A DNA stretch of 64,000 nucleotides from UBA10364 sp049611965 (GTDB lineage Bacteria > Bacteroidota > Bacteroidia > Flavobacteriales > Schleiferiaceae). Below the pieces are notes generated by a model. The model ran no database searches, had not been told where the DNA came from, and saw only the letters and a program-made list of their open reading frames with translations. Within the stretch, counting starts at the first letter, position 1, and the number at the start of each line of letters is the position of its first letter. The position numbers were made by a program, and so were the translations under genes. Shown piece after piece: positions 1-8,000 of this stretch. The stretch lies in the NCBI GenBank assembly GCA_049611965.1, contig JBMZBC010000001.1, positions 1 through 64,000 on the forward strand. The letters run 5' to 3'.

Positions 1-44
1 CCGGCCAGCGCTGGTTAATCGATGAAATGGAGTTGATCAAGTAA
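1..44 (+). CDS. C-terminal end of an unidentified upstream gene (partial)
   Basis: An open frame enters from the left edge and reads GQRWLIDEMELIK before the TAA at 42-44, which abuts the ATG of the peroxidase gene with no spacing. The direct TAA-ATG junction suggests the two genes are co-transcribed. Thirteen residues are too few to name a family. The call rests only on the open frame and the operon-like junction. Confidence 0.4.
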   Translation, partial: GQRWLIDEMELIK

Positions 45-1217
45 ATGAAGAGATACGCATTCATTTTGGGTATTTTGATCCTGGCGGCCTGTGGTCGCAC
101 AGGGGAGGGTGCCTACGAATTGGATGCAGCTTACACATATTTAGGGGCCGATTTTCCACTTGAGCCTCCTTTAGATTACAGCAGCTCTGCACCTGATTAT
201 ATTACTCGTGACAATCGCTTAAATGGGGATGTAGATAATCGCAAAGCGACTTTGGGCCGCGTGCTGTTCTATGATAAGCAGCTCAGCTTGAACAACTCTA
301 TCGCCTGTGGTTCGTGCCACATTCAGGCGCACGCTTTTGGTGATACTTCACAACAAAGTGTTGGACTAGACGGTGGTAAGACTTCTAGACAAAGTATGCG
401 CCTAGTAAATACTAGGTTCGCTGCACTCCCGGCAATGTTCTGGGACCGTCGAGCAATCAACCTCAGAAACCAAGTTACGCAGCCTATTGAAGACCATATC
501 GAAATGGGCTTTAGCGGTACGGGTGATCAACCTGGATTGGACAGCTTGTTGACTAAACTTCAAGCACTTCAATATTATTCCGAACTCTTCGACTGGGCCT
601 TCGAACAAGAAGGAGCCATCATCAATAAACAGCACATTGCTCAAGCACTGGAGCACTTTGTGAGTTCCATTGAGAGCTTTGATTCAAGGTTCGATGAAGG
701 TTTTGTACAGGCGGGAGATATACAAGGACAGTATTCGAATTTTACCCCTGCAGAAAACAGAGGAAAGTTCCTTTTCAGCGCCCCGCCTCAACTTGATAAT
801 CAAAATGTACGTACTTCAGGTGGCGCCGGGTGTGCGGGCTGTCACCGTCCTCCGGAATTTGATATTGACCCAATGAGTAGGAATAATGGGGTAGACAAAG
901 AGGCGGGTAATCCAGCAGGCTTTGACACCACCAATACACGTTCACCTTCGCTTCGCGATCTTTTCGGGCCAGATGGGTCGGTCAATACACCGATGATGCA
1001 CACTGGGAACTTCTTGGAGTTTACAACCATAGTGGAGCATTATAATGAGGTCATACCGGATGTTAATAATCGTACCGTCGACGGACGTTTGGTTCGAGGA
1101 TTAACCTCCGTAAAACTTGAGTTAACATCAACTGAACGTGCAGATTTAGAGGCATTCATTAGGACACTTACAGGTTCAAATATGTACTCAGACGAGCGTT
1201 GGTCTACGCCGTTTTAA
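45..1217 (+). CDS. Di-heme cytochrome c peroxidase family lipoprotein (CcpA/MauG superfamily)
   Basis: The 390-residue protein has a lipoprotein signal peptide ending in the lipobox LAAC (Cys16), so it is probably anchored in the periplasm or outer membrane. Two c-type heme sites are visible, CGSCH at residues 88-92 and CAGCH at 263-267, in the spacing typical of bacterial di-heme peroxidases. Family members reduce hydrogen peroxide with electrons from small cytochromes or, in the MauG/MbnH branch, oxidise a partner protein. The motif LGRVLFYDKQLS before the first heme is characteristic of the family. It directly abuts an upstream gene cut off by the window edge, which may be the partner. The peroxidase versus MauG/MbnH choice cannot be settled by eye. 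Confidence 0.9.
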   Translation: MKRYAFILGILILAACGRTGEGAYELDAAYTYLGADFPLEPPLDYSSSAPDYITRDNRLNGDVDNRKATLGRVLFYDKQLSLNNSIACGSCHIQAHAFGDTSQQSVGLDGGKTSRQSMRLVNTRFAALPAMFWDRRAINLRNQVTQPIEDHIEMGFSGTGDQPGLDSLLTKLQALQYYSELFDWAFEQEGAIINKQHIAQALEHFVSSIESFDSRFDEGFVQAGDIQGQYSNFTPAENRGKFLFSAPPQLDNQNVRTSGGAGCAGCHRPPEFDIDPMSRNNGVDKEAGNPAGFDTTNTRSPSLRDLFGPDGSVNTPMMHTGNFLEFTTIVEHYNEVIPDVNNRTVDGRLVRGLTSVKLELTSTERADLEAFIRTLTGSNMYSDERWSTPF

Positions 1218-1243
1218 TGTGTAAAACTTACGGGCACTGATTA

Positions 1244-1275
1244 TTGGGCAATTACGGGTGTTCGCCGTAATTTTA
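1244..1275 (+). promoter_or_regulatory. Possible glyA promoter (TTG -33 and near-consensus -7)
   Basis: TTG at 1244-1246 and TAATTTTA at 1268-1275 are separated by 21 bases, matching the Bacteroidota pattern TTTG-N17-23-TAnnTTTG except for the last base of the -7 box. It lies 18 bases before the glyA ATG. Confidence 0.35.
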
Positions 1276-1293
1276 GCGCTTCAATAATTGATC

Positions 1294-2568
1294 ATGAGAG
1301 ATACTACAATTTTCGACCTAATCGCACAGGAAAACCAACGTCAGATCAATGGCATCGAGCTTATTGCTTCTGAGAACTTTGCCTCGCCTCAAGTTATGGA
1401 AGCGCAAGGTTCAGTTTTGACCAACAAATACGCAGAAGGATACCCTGGTAAACGTTACTACGGCGGTTGTGAGATTGTCGATGTAGTTGAAGATTTAGCG
1501 CGCGACCGTGCTAAGGAACTCTACGGTGCGGCTTACGTAAATGTTCAGCCTCACTCAGGTTCTCAAGCAAATGCAGCAGTGTATTTGGCTGTGATGAAGC
1601 CTGGTGATACTGTTCTCGGTTTCGATTTGAGCCACGGTGGTCACTTGACCCACGGATCTCCAGTGAACTTCTCAGGTAAAACCTACAATGCAGAGTTTTA
1701 CGGAGTAGAGAAGGAGACCGGCCTATTGAACTACGATAAAATCGAAGCCAAAGCGAAAGAGTGCAAGCCACGCATGATCATCGCAGGGGCTTCTGCATAC
1801 AGCCGTGATATTGACTTCAAGCGTTTCCGTGAGATCGCTGATGAAGTAGGAGCCATCCTTCTTGCAGATATTTCTCACCCTTCAGGTATGATCGCCAAGG
1901 GCATCTTGAATGACCCAATGCCGCACTGTCATATCGTAACAACTACAACGCATAAAACTTTGCGCGGTCCTCGTGGTGGTATGATCATGATGGGAGAAGA
2001 TTTCCCGAATCCTTGGGGTGAGACTAACATGAAGGGGGAAGTAAAGATGATGTCCAACGTCTTAGACATGGCTATCTTTCCGGGTATCCAAGGTGGTCCT
2101 TTGGAGCACGTAATCGCAGCAAAGGCGGTTGCCTATGGTGAAGCGTTGAGCGACGGATTCTTTGAGTACCAGCTTCAGGTGAAGAAAAACGCTGCTGCTA
2201 TGGCGCAGTCTTTTGTCAACCGTGGTTACGACATCATTTCAGGTGGAACCGATAACCACTTGATGCTTATCGATCTTCGTAATAAAGGTGTCACTGGTAA
2301 GGCGACGGAGCAAGCTTTAGTAAGAGCGCACATTACTGCAAACAAGAACATGGTACCGTTTGACGATAAGAGTCCATTTACGACTTCTGGTATTCGTCTA
2401 GGTGCTCCTGCAATCACTACTCGTGGTTTGAAAGAGGAACACATGGATACGATTGCAGATCTAATCGACCGTGTAGTCACTAACATTGATAATGAGAGCA
2501 TTATCACTGAGGTAGGTAATGAGGTTGTAAAAATGATGCAAGACCGCCCATTATTTACGTGGGAGTAA
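1294..2568 (+). CDS. glyA: Serine hydroxymethyltransferase
   Basis: Interconverts serine plus tetrahydrofolate with glycine plus 5,10-methylene-tetrahydrofolate, the main entry of one-carbon units. The 424-residue product is of normal length for GlyA. The PLP lysine sits in VTTTTHKTLRGPRGG (Lys221 from this ATG), and the N-terminal ELIASENF and the GSQANAAVY region are standard family blocks. The start is the ATG at 1294; a TTG two codons upstream is in frame, but MRDTTIFDLI matches the usual N-terminus. It appears to be transcribed alone, 30 bases ahead of a phosphatase gene on the same strand. Confidence 0.97.
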   Translation: MRDTTIFDLIAQENQRQINGIELIASENFASPQVMEAQGSVLTNKYAEGYPGKRYYGGCEIVDVVEDLARDRAKELYGAAYVNVQPHSGSQANAAVYLAVMKPGDTVLGFDLSHGGHLTHGSPVNFSGKTYNAEFYGVEKETGLLNYDKIEAKAKECKPRMIIAGASAYSRDIDFKRFREIADEVGAILLADISHPSGMIAKGILNDPMPHCHIVTTTTHKTLRGPRGGMIMMGEDFPNPWGETNMKGEVKMMSNVLDMAIFPGIQGGPLEHVIAAKAVAYGEALSDGFFEYQLQVKKNAAAMAQSFVNRGYDIISGGTDNHLMLIDLRNKGVTGKATEQALVRAHITANKNMVPFDDKSPFTTSGIRLGAPAITTRGLKEEHMDTIADLIDRVVTNIDNESIITEVGNEVVKMMQDRPLFTWE

Positions 2569-2599
2569 GTACATTCGTGAGGAACCAATACACCTCACA

Positions 2600-3559
2600 A
2601 TGCAGAAATTAATTTTCAAGCGCTGTGGCTCTTTGGTCGCAGCGCTTTTGTTTTGCGGCCTAGTAAAAGCTCAGATTCAATTTGAGCCTGATCGGACGAT
2701 CAAAGAATCTCGATTTGGCATCATCAAAAACACCATTCTCACTATTGACGACGATGCCAAGGCCATTGTTATGCGTCCACTCAAGAATCCCAATCTTGAA
2801 AAAAACGCGGTCAAACTATTCACGTTGGTCGCCACGGATTACATGACCACCAAGCTCTTCCAAGACCATATTGAGCCGTTGGATGTTCATATTCGTTCAG
2901 TAGTTTCTTTTCCTAGCTTGTATCCTAATGTACCTGTACTCGGGAGATGGGGAGGTGGAGTCGACGGTTGGATGTATACTGGAGTAACCGGTATGTATGC
3001 TGCGGGGCTACTTACTGGTAATGAAAAAATGCAGGAGGCCGGTGTTCTTACAGTTAAGGCTGTTGTCGAATCTTATGTGGTCAGTCATATCGTTTTAAAA
3101 ACTTTAGTAGCTCGTCACCGCCCAGCGCGTCCATTGGGTGTTTATGGTGAAACTGATAGAGACAGTCAATATCCCTTTGTGCACAGTCCTTTGGACTTTT
3201 TCAACTTTCATGTTCCTTACCTTCATTCCGATGCCTACGGCACTGGGTTCCCGTCTTACCATGCAACCATGTTCTTTGCCTTTGCAAGTGTGAATGCTAA
3301 GGTCTTTGAGAACAAGTGGATTCCTTACGGTTTAGCGACAACTGCACTGCTTTATGATATCCGTGGCCACAACCACTGGGTCAGTGAACTTGTAGCAGGT
3401 GCGGTGATTGGTGAATTCATAGGCAAGGTGGTGTATGAGAATTACCACAAGCAGAGAAGTGAATCGACCACCACTCGAAAGAAGAGGAAGTTTAATACAG
3501 ATATAAGTGTTGGACAAACTTTTGGAGTAATGGGTCCATCACTAACTTTATCGTGGTAG
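2600..3559 (+). CDS. Secreted/periplasmic PAP2-family phosphatase-like protein
   Basis: A 319-residue protein with a cleavable signal peptide (hydrophobic residues 11-24, AQ at the cleavage region). It carries the three blocks of PAP2 acid phosphatases in order: KTLVARHRPARP (KX6RP), GFPSYHATMFF (the PSGH block, with Tyr replacing Gly), and RGHNHWVSELVAG (block 3, which usually reads SRxxxxxHxxxD, here with Glu at the last position). The family removes phosphate from lipid or other phosphoesters outside the cytoplasm. The changed residues in blocks 2 and 3 leave catalytic competence uncertain. A C-terminal strand ending in LTLSW is compatible with an outer-membrane-associated tail. It follows glyA by 31 bases. 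Confidence 0.8.
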   Translation: MQKLIFKRCGSLVAALLFCGLVKAQIQFEPDRTIKESRFGIIKNTILTIDDDAKAIVMRPLKNPNLEKNAVKLFTLVATDYMTTKLFQDHIEPLDVHIRSVVSFPSLYPNVPVLGRWGGGVDGWMYTGVTGMYAAGLLTGNEKMQEAGVLTVKAVVESYVVSHIVLKTLVARHRPARPLGVYGETDRDSQYPFVHSPLDFFNFHVPYLHSDAYGTGFPSYHATMFFAFASVNAKVFENKWIPYGLATTALLYDIRGHNHWVSELVAGAVIGEFIGKVVYENYHKQRSESTTTRKKRKFNTDISVGQTFGVMGPSLTLSW

Positions 3560-3605
3560 TTTAGGCACTATTATTGCTTTGATTGGCGCGAAGATTATTT
3601 ATACC

Positions 3606-4022
3606 ATGAAGAAGATACTTCTATTTGTTGTTGCTTTAGGAATGCTAAGTTCTTGTGAAACTCAAGAACCTGTTGATGTGAATACGGAGCGCTTTTACAG
3701 CTCACCCTGGAATGTAGATATTACAAGAGCTCATAATGCCGTGGGCACACTTCCTGCGGCAGAGGAAGACCACACTGGTACAGTTACCTTGGATAAGGGC
3801 GGGTCCTTTCAATACAGCATGGCAGATCTAAACGACCACATGTACCAATGGTGGGGCTACAGTTGGTCTACGGACCAATTCTACATGAACTGGAGCCCGT
3901 GCTTAGACTGGTACATTAACGAGGCGGCAGACAGCATGTATTTGAATTATGATCACTACGATTACGATCCTAATACCGGGAATAGCTTCTATTGGAACTA
4001 TTCGGTGTACATGACTAAATAA
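3606..4022 (+). CDS. Small lipoprotein of unknown function
   Basis: The 138-residue product starts MKKILLF and has a clear lipobox (SSC, Cys18), so it should be a lipid-anchored envelope protein. The mature part is unusually rich in Trp and Tyr (for example YQWWGYSWS and YDHYDYDPN), with an alternating pattern suggestive of a small beta-sheet domain resembling lipocalin-like Bacteroidota lipoproteins, but no family is recognised with certainty. An in-frame TTG at 3579 is rejected because it would place extra residues before the signal peptide. A strong terminator follows the stop immediately. Confidence 0.75.
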   Translation: MKKILLFVVALGMLSSCETQEPVDVNTERFYSSPWNVDITRAHNAVGTLPAAEEDHTGTVTLDKGGSFQYSMADLNDHMYQWWGYSWSTDQFYMNWSPCLDWYINEAADSMYLNYDHYDYDPNTGNSFYWNYSVYMTK

Positions 4023-4024
4023 CA

Positions 4025-4053
4025 AAAAACCGGCTCTGAGGCCGGTTTTTTTA
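4025..4053. terminator. Bidirectional intrinsic terminator between convergent small genes
   Basis: AAAAACCGGC (4025-4034) pairs perfectly with GCCGGTTTTT (4041-4050) around a 6-base loop, and T-runs follow on both strands. It sits directly after the stop of the lipoprotein (4022) and directly after the stop of the leftward small membrane gene (4051). Confidence 0.92.
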
Positions 4054-4170
4054 TTCCTGTAATTGTTTTTTCAATCTTGCTACTTCCTTCGCTAAAGTAT
4101 TTAAAATTCTGAAGGTAATTGCCGTAGTTGCTAGAAGGCCCACGGTTAAAATGTAGATCAAGTATTCCAT
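4051..4170 (-). CDS. Small single-pass membrane protein, 39 residues, unknown
   Basis: Starting from the ATG at 4168-4170, the product begins MEYLIYILTVGLL, one transmembrane segment (about residues 3-23), and ends in a charged amphipathic stretch (LAKEVARLKKQLQE) likely to form a short coiled coil. The stop lies exactly at the foot of the bidirectional terminator, which supports this being a real gene. A longer in-frame reading from 4257 would cross the duplicated CAAGCGGGTT upstream elements and is less likely. AAAAGAG upstream of the ATG could serve as a weak ribosome binding site. No function can be assigned. Confidence 0.5.
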   Translation of the reverse strand: MEYLIYILTVGLLATTAITFRILNTLAKEVARLKKQLQE

Positions 4171-4201
4171 AAGTGTTGCTCTTTTAGGGTATAACCAAGA
4201 A

Positions 4202-4231
4202 AACCCGCTTGTGTTCTTGAGAACCCGCTTG
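4202..4231. repeat. Duplicated AACCCGCTTG element flanking an inverted repeat
   Basis: AACCCGCTTG occurs at 4202-4211 and again at 4222-4231, exactly 20 bases apart (two helical turns). Between them GTTCT (4213-4217) and AGAAC (4220-4224) form an inverted repeat with a TG centre. It lies upstream of the small membrane gene, read leftward, and could be an operator. Confidence 0.45.
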
Positions 4232-4295
4232 AAATTCGGCGTTAGAAAAAACATCATAGTCCTTAAAAAAGCCTTTTATATTTCTGCAGCGTGAT

Positions 4296-4303
4296 TATAT
4301 TTG
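4296..4303 (+). promoter_or_regulatory. Promoter -7 box of tRNA-Met
   Basis: TATATTTG is a perfect match to TAnnTTTG, 13 bases before the first base of the tRNA. There is no clear TTTG -33 element; a second near-match, TATATTTC, lies at 4277-4284. Confidence 0.6.
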
Positions 4304-4316
4304 CAGCCCCAACAAT

Positions 4317-4390
4317 GGCGAGGTAGCTCAGTTGGTTAGAGCGCAGGATTCATAACCCTGAGGTCACGGGTTCAACTCCCGTCTTCGCTA
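4317..4390 (+). tRNA. tRNA-Met (anticodon CAT)
   Basis: The 74-base cloverleaf has an acceptor stem GGCGAGG/CTTCGCT with G-T pairs at 1:72 and 6:67, a D arm (GCTC...GAGC), the anticodon CAT at 4351-4353, and a T arm ACGGG-TTCAACT-CCCGT. The discriminator is A and CCA is not encoded. The anticodon stem lacks the three G-C pairs of the initiator, so this is elongator Met, or possibly an Ile2 tRNA with a lysidine-modified C34, which the sequence alone cannot exclude. The bottom pair of the anticodon stem is an A-C mismatch. Confidence 0.93.
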
Positions 4391-4394
4391 CAAG

Positions 4395-4423
4395 AAAGCC
4401 CGAGACAATGTCTTGGGCTTTTT
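4395..4423 (+). terminator. Intrinsic terminator after tRNA-Met
   Basis: AAAGCCCGAGAC (4395-4406) pairs with GTCTTGGGCTTT (4410-4421) around the loop AAT, followed by more T residues. The stem also carries A residues on its 5' side, so it may terminate the leftward MFS gene as well. Confidence 0.88.
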
Positions 4424-4439
4424 CATTTCTAGGATAAGC

Positions 4440-5648
4440 CTATTCTTCAATGAAGTCTAAATCACGACCGAAGGTTTCCTGCAGACCACTGATGGCCCAA
4501 TAGGTGATGCACATCACAACGACCGCTGTGGCAATTCCGGAGCTCACGTAAGACAAGGAGCCTTGAAGAAGGAGGAAGAGCGCCGTGATCCCATTAAGTG
4601 ACCCTCTAACCATGTTGGGAATAGTCGTGGCAGCTGTGGCTCTTAAATTGGTTCCAAAATTCTCTGCACCTATTGTTACAAAAACGGCCCAAAATCCTGT
4701 TCCAAAGCCCATGATGCCGATGGCAATATACATCTGTAATGCACCGCCAGCAGTGAAGAATAATAGCATGCCAAGCATGGTAATGATGTAAAAAGCGTGC
4801 ATGGCCTTTTTTCGAGATTGCAAGTATTGAGAGAGTAAACCTATGATTACATCGCCAACAGCGATTGCGCTGTAACTTATCATGATTCCTATGCCTGGTT
4901 CAATAGGTTCAGTTATGCCCATGTGCTTCGCAAACTCAGGGGAGAAGCTAATGAGAATGCCTACGACAAACCACGTAGGCAGACCAATTAAAATACTGCG
5001 CAAGTAGCGCATGAATCGCTCGCGCTTGTTGAATAGCATCAGGAAATTCCCTTTGACAATCTCATGCTGTGCACTCATCTTGTGGTACAAGCCACTTTCG
5101 AATACGCTCATTCGGAGCAGCAAAAGTGCAAGGCCTAATCCACCTCCGATGAAGTAACAGGTGCGCCAATCAAACCATTGAGCAATAAAAAAGGCGAGCA
5201 CCGCACCGGTCAAGCCAACACCAGCAACTACCGAAGTACCGATGCCGCGCTTTTCTTTTGGCAAAAGTTCACTCACTAAAGTGATCCCGGCGCCTAATTC
5301 TCCAGCGAGCCCAATTCCCGTAAAGAATCTTATCCATGCGTATTGCATGGGCGTCTGAACGAATCCGTTGAGCACATTTCCAATAGAGTAGAGGGCGATG
5401 GAAAGAAACAGCACGCGAGTACGTCCGAGCTTATCACCCATTATTCCCCAGAGAATACCACCAAGTAGCAATCCGAACATCTGGGTATTGAGAATTAAAA
5501 GACCTGTGTCGCCTGAATCGGTAACGCCAAGATCTGCCAATGAAGGGATGCGAATAATGCTAAAAAGTAAGAGGTCATAAATGTCGACGAAATAGCCGAG
5601 AGCTGCGACCCAAAGGATTGGTTTACGAAAAATTGAACCTGATGACAT
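4440..5648 (-). CDS. MFS transporter, metabolite:H+ symporter-like
   Basis: About 402 residues from the ATG at 5648 (MSSGSIFRKPILW), with roughly 12 hydrophobic segments and the MFS motif A variant WGIMGDKLGRTR in the loop after helix 2. The ELGAGITLVSELLPKEKRG block around helices 4-5 resembles sugar-phosphate or carboxylate symporters of the sugar-porter/MHS type. The substrate is unknown. An in-frame extension upstream to 5747 is rejected because it is polar and lacks family character. It is transcribed away from the START-like gene. Confidence 0.85.
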   Translation of the reverse strand: MSSGSIFRKPILWVAALGYFVDIYDLLLFSIIRIPSLADLGVTDSGDTGLLILNTQMFGLLLGGILWGIMGDKLGRTRVLFLSIALYSIGNVLNGFVQTPMQYAWIRFFTGIGLAGELGAGITLVSELLPKEKRGIGTSVVAGVGLTGAVLAFFIAQWFDWRTCYFIGGGLGLALLLLRMSVFESGLYHKMSAQHEIVKGNFLMLFNKRERFMRYLRSILIGLPTWFVVGILISFSPEFAKHMGITEPIEPGIGIMISYSAIAVGDVIIGLLSQYLQSRKKAMHAFYIITMLGMLLFFTAGGALQMYIAIGIMGFGTGFWAVFVTIGAENFGTNLRATAATTIPNMVRGSLNGITALFLLLQGSLSYVSSGIATAVVVMCITYWAISGLQETFGRDLDFIEE

Positions 5649-5714
5649 GAGTGTTTGTTTGCTTTCTAAAATAGCAAAAACATGTTGCCCTGAGGAACAC
5701 TCGTGGCGATAAGG

Positions 5715-5744
5715 TTTGGCTATTACACACTTAATGTTATATTG
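5715..5744 (+). promoter_or_regulatory. Probable promoter of the START-like/PAP2 pair
   Basis: TTTG at 5715-5718 and TATATTG at 5738-5744 are 19 bases apart, a good Bacteroidota promoter with one T missing from the -7 box. It lies in the divergent gap to the MFS gene, 21 bases before the ATG at 5766. Confidence 0.5.
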
Positions 5745-5765
5745 CAAAAACTATTGAACCTCATC

Positions 5766-6152
5766 ATGGAAAAAGAAAAATTTGAATTAGAGTTCCCGCT
5801 ACGTGCGTCCCCAAAAATGCTGTTCCCCTTTTTGAGCACTCCCTCAGGATTGAGCGAATGGTTTTGTGACGATGTGAATTCGCGTACTGAGCTATTCACT
5901 TTCTTTTGGGACGGCTCCGAAGAGCAAGCCATTCTGTTGAAGAAAAAGCAGGACGCCCTGGTTAGATTCAGATGGGTAGAAGATGATGAGGAAGGTCTTG
6001 ATACCTACTTTGAGTTCAAAATTCAAGTAGACGATCTCACTAAGGACACATCTATCATCGTTACAGATTTTGCGGAGCCTGATGAGATAGAGGAAGCCAA
6101 ACTTCTTTGGGACAGTCAAATTCACGAACTACAGCACATTATCGGCGCGTAA
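5766..6152 (+). CDS. START-like domain protein (AHSA1/SRPBCC-related)
   Basis: The 128-residue cytoplasmic protein from MEKEKFELEF resembles the Bacteroidota START-like family, a helix-grip fold related to AHSA1. The opening FPLRASPKMLFPFLSTPSGLSEW block (helix plus W) and the strand-rich middle are typical. These proteins have a hydrophobic cavity for a small ligand, but their ligand is unknown. The ATG at 5766 is chosen over an upstream in-frame start at 5703 because the upstream start would precede the promoter -7 box. Its stop overlaps the ATG of the PAP2 gene by one base (TAATG), implying translational coupling. Confidence 0.8.
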   Translation: MEKEKFELEFPLRASPKMLFPFLSTPSGLSEWFCDDVNSRTELFTFFWDGSEEQAILLKKKQDALVRFRWVEDDEEGLDTYFEFKIQVDDLTKDTSIIVTDFAEPDEIEEAKLLWDSQIHELQHIIGA

Positions 6153-6805
6153 TGCGAAAGATGAAATACTTTTTAATTCCCGCAAGTCTGTTCTTATTGG
6201 CTTGCGGGATTTTTTTATCCCTTGCGGGTAGTAAAGAAGCAGCTCAGCTGGCATTCCATCACAGTATCTATAGTGATACCGGTGAAACTATTATGTACAT
6301 GATTACCACATGGGGAGAGGGTGCCTTGTATGCGGTTGTTGTTATCGCCTTCGTCTTTGACCGCCGCTGGAAAATGGTCTTTCCTTTGTTGACAGGAGCT
6401 GTGTTGAGTGCAGTGCTGGTGGCATTCTTTAAAAAAGTAATATTTGCACCATCGCCTCGTCCTTTGGCTGTTCTAGATAAGGCTGAAGTACTATTGTCCA
6501 ATACTGCCGATATTCCCCTTCAGTTCGCGTTTCCTTCGGGACATACGACCACTGCATTTGTTCTCTTTACGATGCTGGCACTTTTTACAACACGCAAGGT
6601 CATCCAAGTTACCTTAGTACTCTGCGCCATTTTAGTAGGATTATCCAGAGTGTATCTCATGGCGCATTGGTTCACCGATATAATGGCCGGCGCAGTACTG
6701 GGCATGGCAATTGCCTGGGCGAGTGTTTGGCTATGGAGGGGGTACCAACAAAAAAATCCGCCCTTGAGTGCAAGAGCGGATTCTAAATTCAGATTACCGT
6801 TTTAA
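6152..6805 (+). CDS. PAP2-family membrane phosphatase
   Basis: An integral membrane protein of about 217 residues with five to six hydrophobic helices. All three PAP2 catalytic blocks are intact: KKVIFAPSPRP, FPSGHTTTAF and SRVYLMAHWFTDIMAG. It probably dephosphorylates a lipid phosphate such as undecaprenyl diphosphate or phosphatidate at the outer face of the inner membrane. The start at 6152 overlaps the preceding stop by one base; an in-frame ATG at 6161 (MKYFLIP) is a possible alternative. The last 16 or so codons (the tail after WLWRGYQQ) are encoded by the terminator hairpin of the opposing peptidase gene, so the hydrophilic C-terminal tail may be a by-product of gene compaction. Confidence 0.88.
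   Translation: MRKMKYFLIPASLFLLACGIFLSLAGSKEAAQLAFHHSIYSDTGETIMYMITTWGEGALYAVVVIAFVFDRRWKMVFPLLTGAVLSAVLVAFFKKVIFAPSPRPLAVLDKAEVLLSNTADIPLQFAFPSGHTTTAFVLFTMLALFTTRKVIQVTLVLCAILVGLSRVYLMAHWFTDIMAGAVLGMAIAWASVWLWRGYQQKNPPLSARADSKFRLPF
6751..6782 (-). terminator. Terminator of the leftward peptidase operon, inside the PAP2 coding end
   Basis: AATCCGC (6755-6761) pairs with GCGGATT (6776-6782), and CTTG (6763-6766) with CAAG (6771-6774). Read leftward, the hairpin is followed by a T-run (A6 at 6751-6756 on the plus strand). It lies about 25 bases beyond the peptidase stop, entirely within the PAP2 gene. Confidence 0.85.
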
Positions 6806-7987
6806 TTACAGTCCCAGCTTCTTTCTTAGCGACTTAGGTAATGCGTCCTTATGCATCATTACACTAATGGTCTTTAGGCGCATGTAACTGTCTGAAGCAT
6901 ACAAATAGCCTGGCTTAAAGTCGTTCGGGATATCGCCCCAAGAATTCTTTACAATGAAGAATTGGTTGCCTTCTTGGTCTTTAACGATACCTTGAAGCAC
7001 CATTCCGTGATCGTCTTGGGTCAAGTAGTTGTCGTACTGTTCCTGACGCATCTCTTGAGTGATCTCAGCCTCAGCGTGCGGCGCAGAGTACACGGCGTTT
7101 ACTTCTTCGTCAGACATTTCTTTCCAGCTCTGGTTTGGCATAACTGCGATACCGTTACGGATAGAGAATCCTTTGTCGCTTACGTCACAAGCCCAGGCAA
7201 CTGGGAATTTGTCCATAAGTGCCCCTTCAACGACTTCCATCATCTCGTCAAGTGGTAGGTTGTAAGAAGTTCCCCATGTCCAGTTATCAGGAACTTGGAT
7301 TTGACAAGCTTTGTACATCGGGAAGTGCGTCCATGAAGTAAGTTGTACGTAATCGTCTGGATTTACCCCAATTACCTCGTCCGCAAAGCTGCGTGGGGTG
7401 TAGGTTTTACCGTCGTAACCAAATTGCGCTGGATCATCACCTAAGTAAGCATCAAGCACACCGTTGAAGCCTTTCTTCCAGCTTGTACTCAACTTCCCGT
7501 TCTTATTTTCGATTACTGCATCTAAGATTCCTTTCAATGAAGCTTCCATTTCGCCATGACGGTTAATCTCAGTACCGTAGTTCAACCCATTGTAGGCTTC
7601 TTGGGGAACAGCACCGTAGTTTTTGATGACGTACATCACATCCGGAAGCGCGCCGCCTTGAGCGAAGTTCAAGTAACCGTGAAGGCGAACGTATTTCTCT
7701 CCCTTGTCTTCGTATACTTTGCGAACGGTGAACATTTCAGAGATATCAATGGGCTCTTTACCCATACGGATCATCTCACTCTCCACAAATGAAGTAGTTG
7801 CGTACGACCAACAAGTACCCGAAGCACCTTGGTTCTTTACAGGAGTAGCTTCAATATCTACTACAGTTTCCCATTCATAGCCTAATGGAGCATCGGCACC
7901 ATTGTCTTTTACTTTGTTGATTAGATCAACTTGTGCAAATGCTGCAGTTCCAATAAGGGCAGCAGCTAGAGTTGCGCTTAATTTCAT
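6806..7987 (-). CDS. Secreted C1 family peptidase (aminopeptidase C / bleomycin hydrolase-like)
   Basis: A 393-residue cysteine peptidase with a Sec signal peptide (MKLSATLAAALIGTAAFAQ). The papain-fold catalytic residues are visible: Cys59 in NQGASGTCWSYA, His327 in DDHGMVLQG and Asn348 in VKNSWG, with the oxyanion Gln53. The order and spacing fit the C1B/bleomycin hydrolase group, which trims amino-terminal residues from peptides; cytoplasmic in most bacteria but exported in many Bacteroidota. It is the last gene of a leftward operon, 13 bases after the hbd stop, and ends back to back with the PAP2 gene (stops at 6805/6806). Confidence 0.92.
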   Translation of the reverse strand: MKLSATLAAALIGTAAFAQVDLINKVKDNGADAPLGYEWETVVDIEATPVKNQGASGTCWSYATTSFVESEMIRMGKEPIDISEMFTVRKVYEDKGEKYVRLHGYLNFAQGGALPDVMYVIKNYGAVPQEAYNGLNYGTEINRHGEMEASLKGILDAVIENKNGKLSTSWKKGFNGVLDAYLGDDPAQFGYDGKTYTPRSFADEVIGVNPDDYVQLTSWTHFPMYKACQIQVPDNWTWGTSYNLPLDEMMEVVEGALMDKFPVAWACDVSDKGFSIRNGIAVMPNQSWKEMSDEEVNAVYSAPHAEAEITQEMRQEQYDNYLTQDDHGMVLQGIVKDQEGNQFFIVKNSWGDIPNDFKPGYLYASDSYMRLKTISVMMHKDALPKSLRKKLGL

Positions 7988-8000
7988 AGTGTATCTGTTG

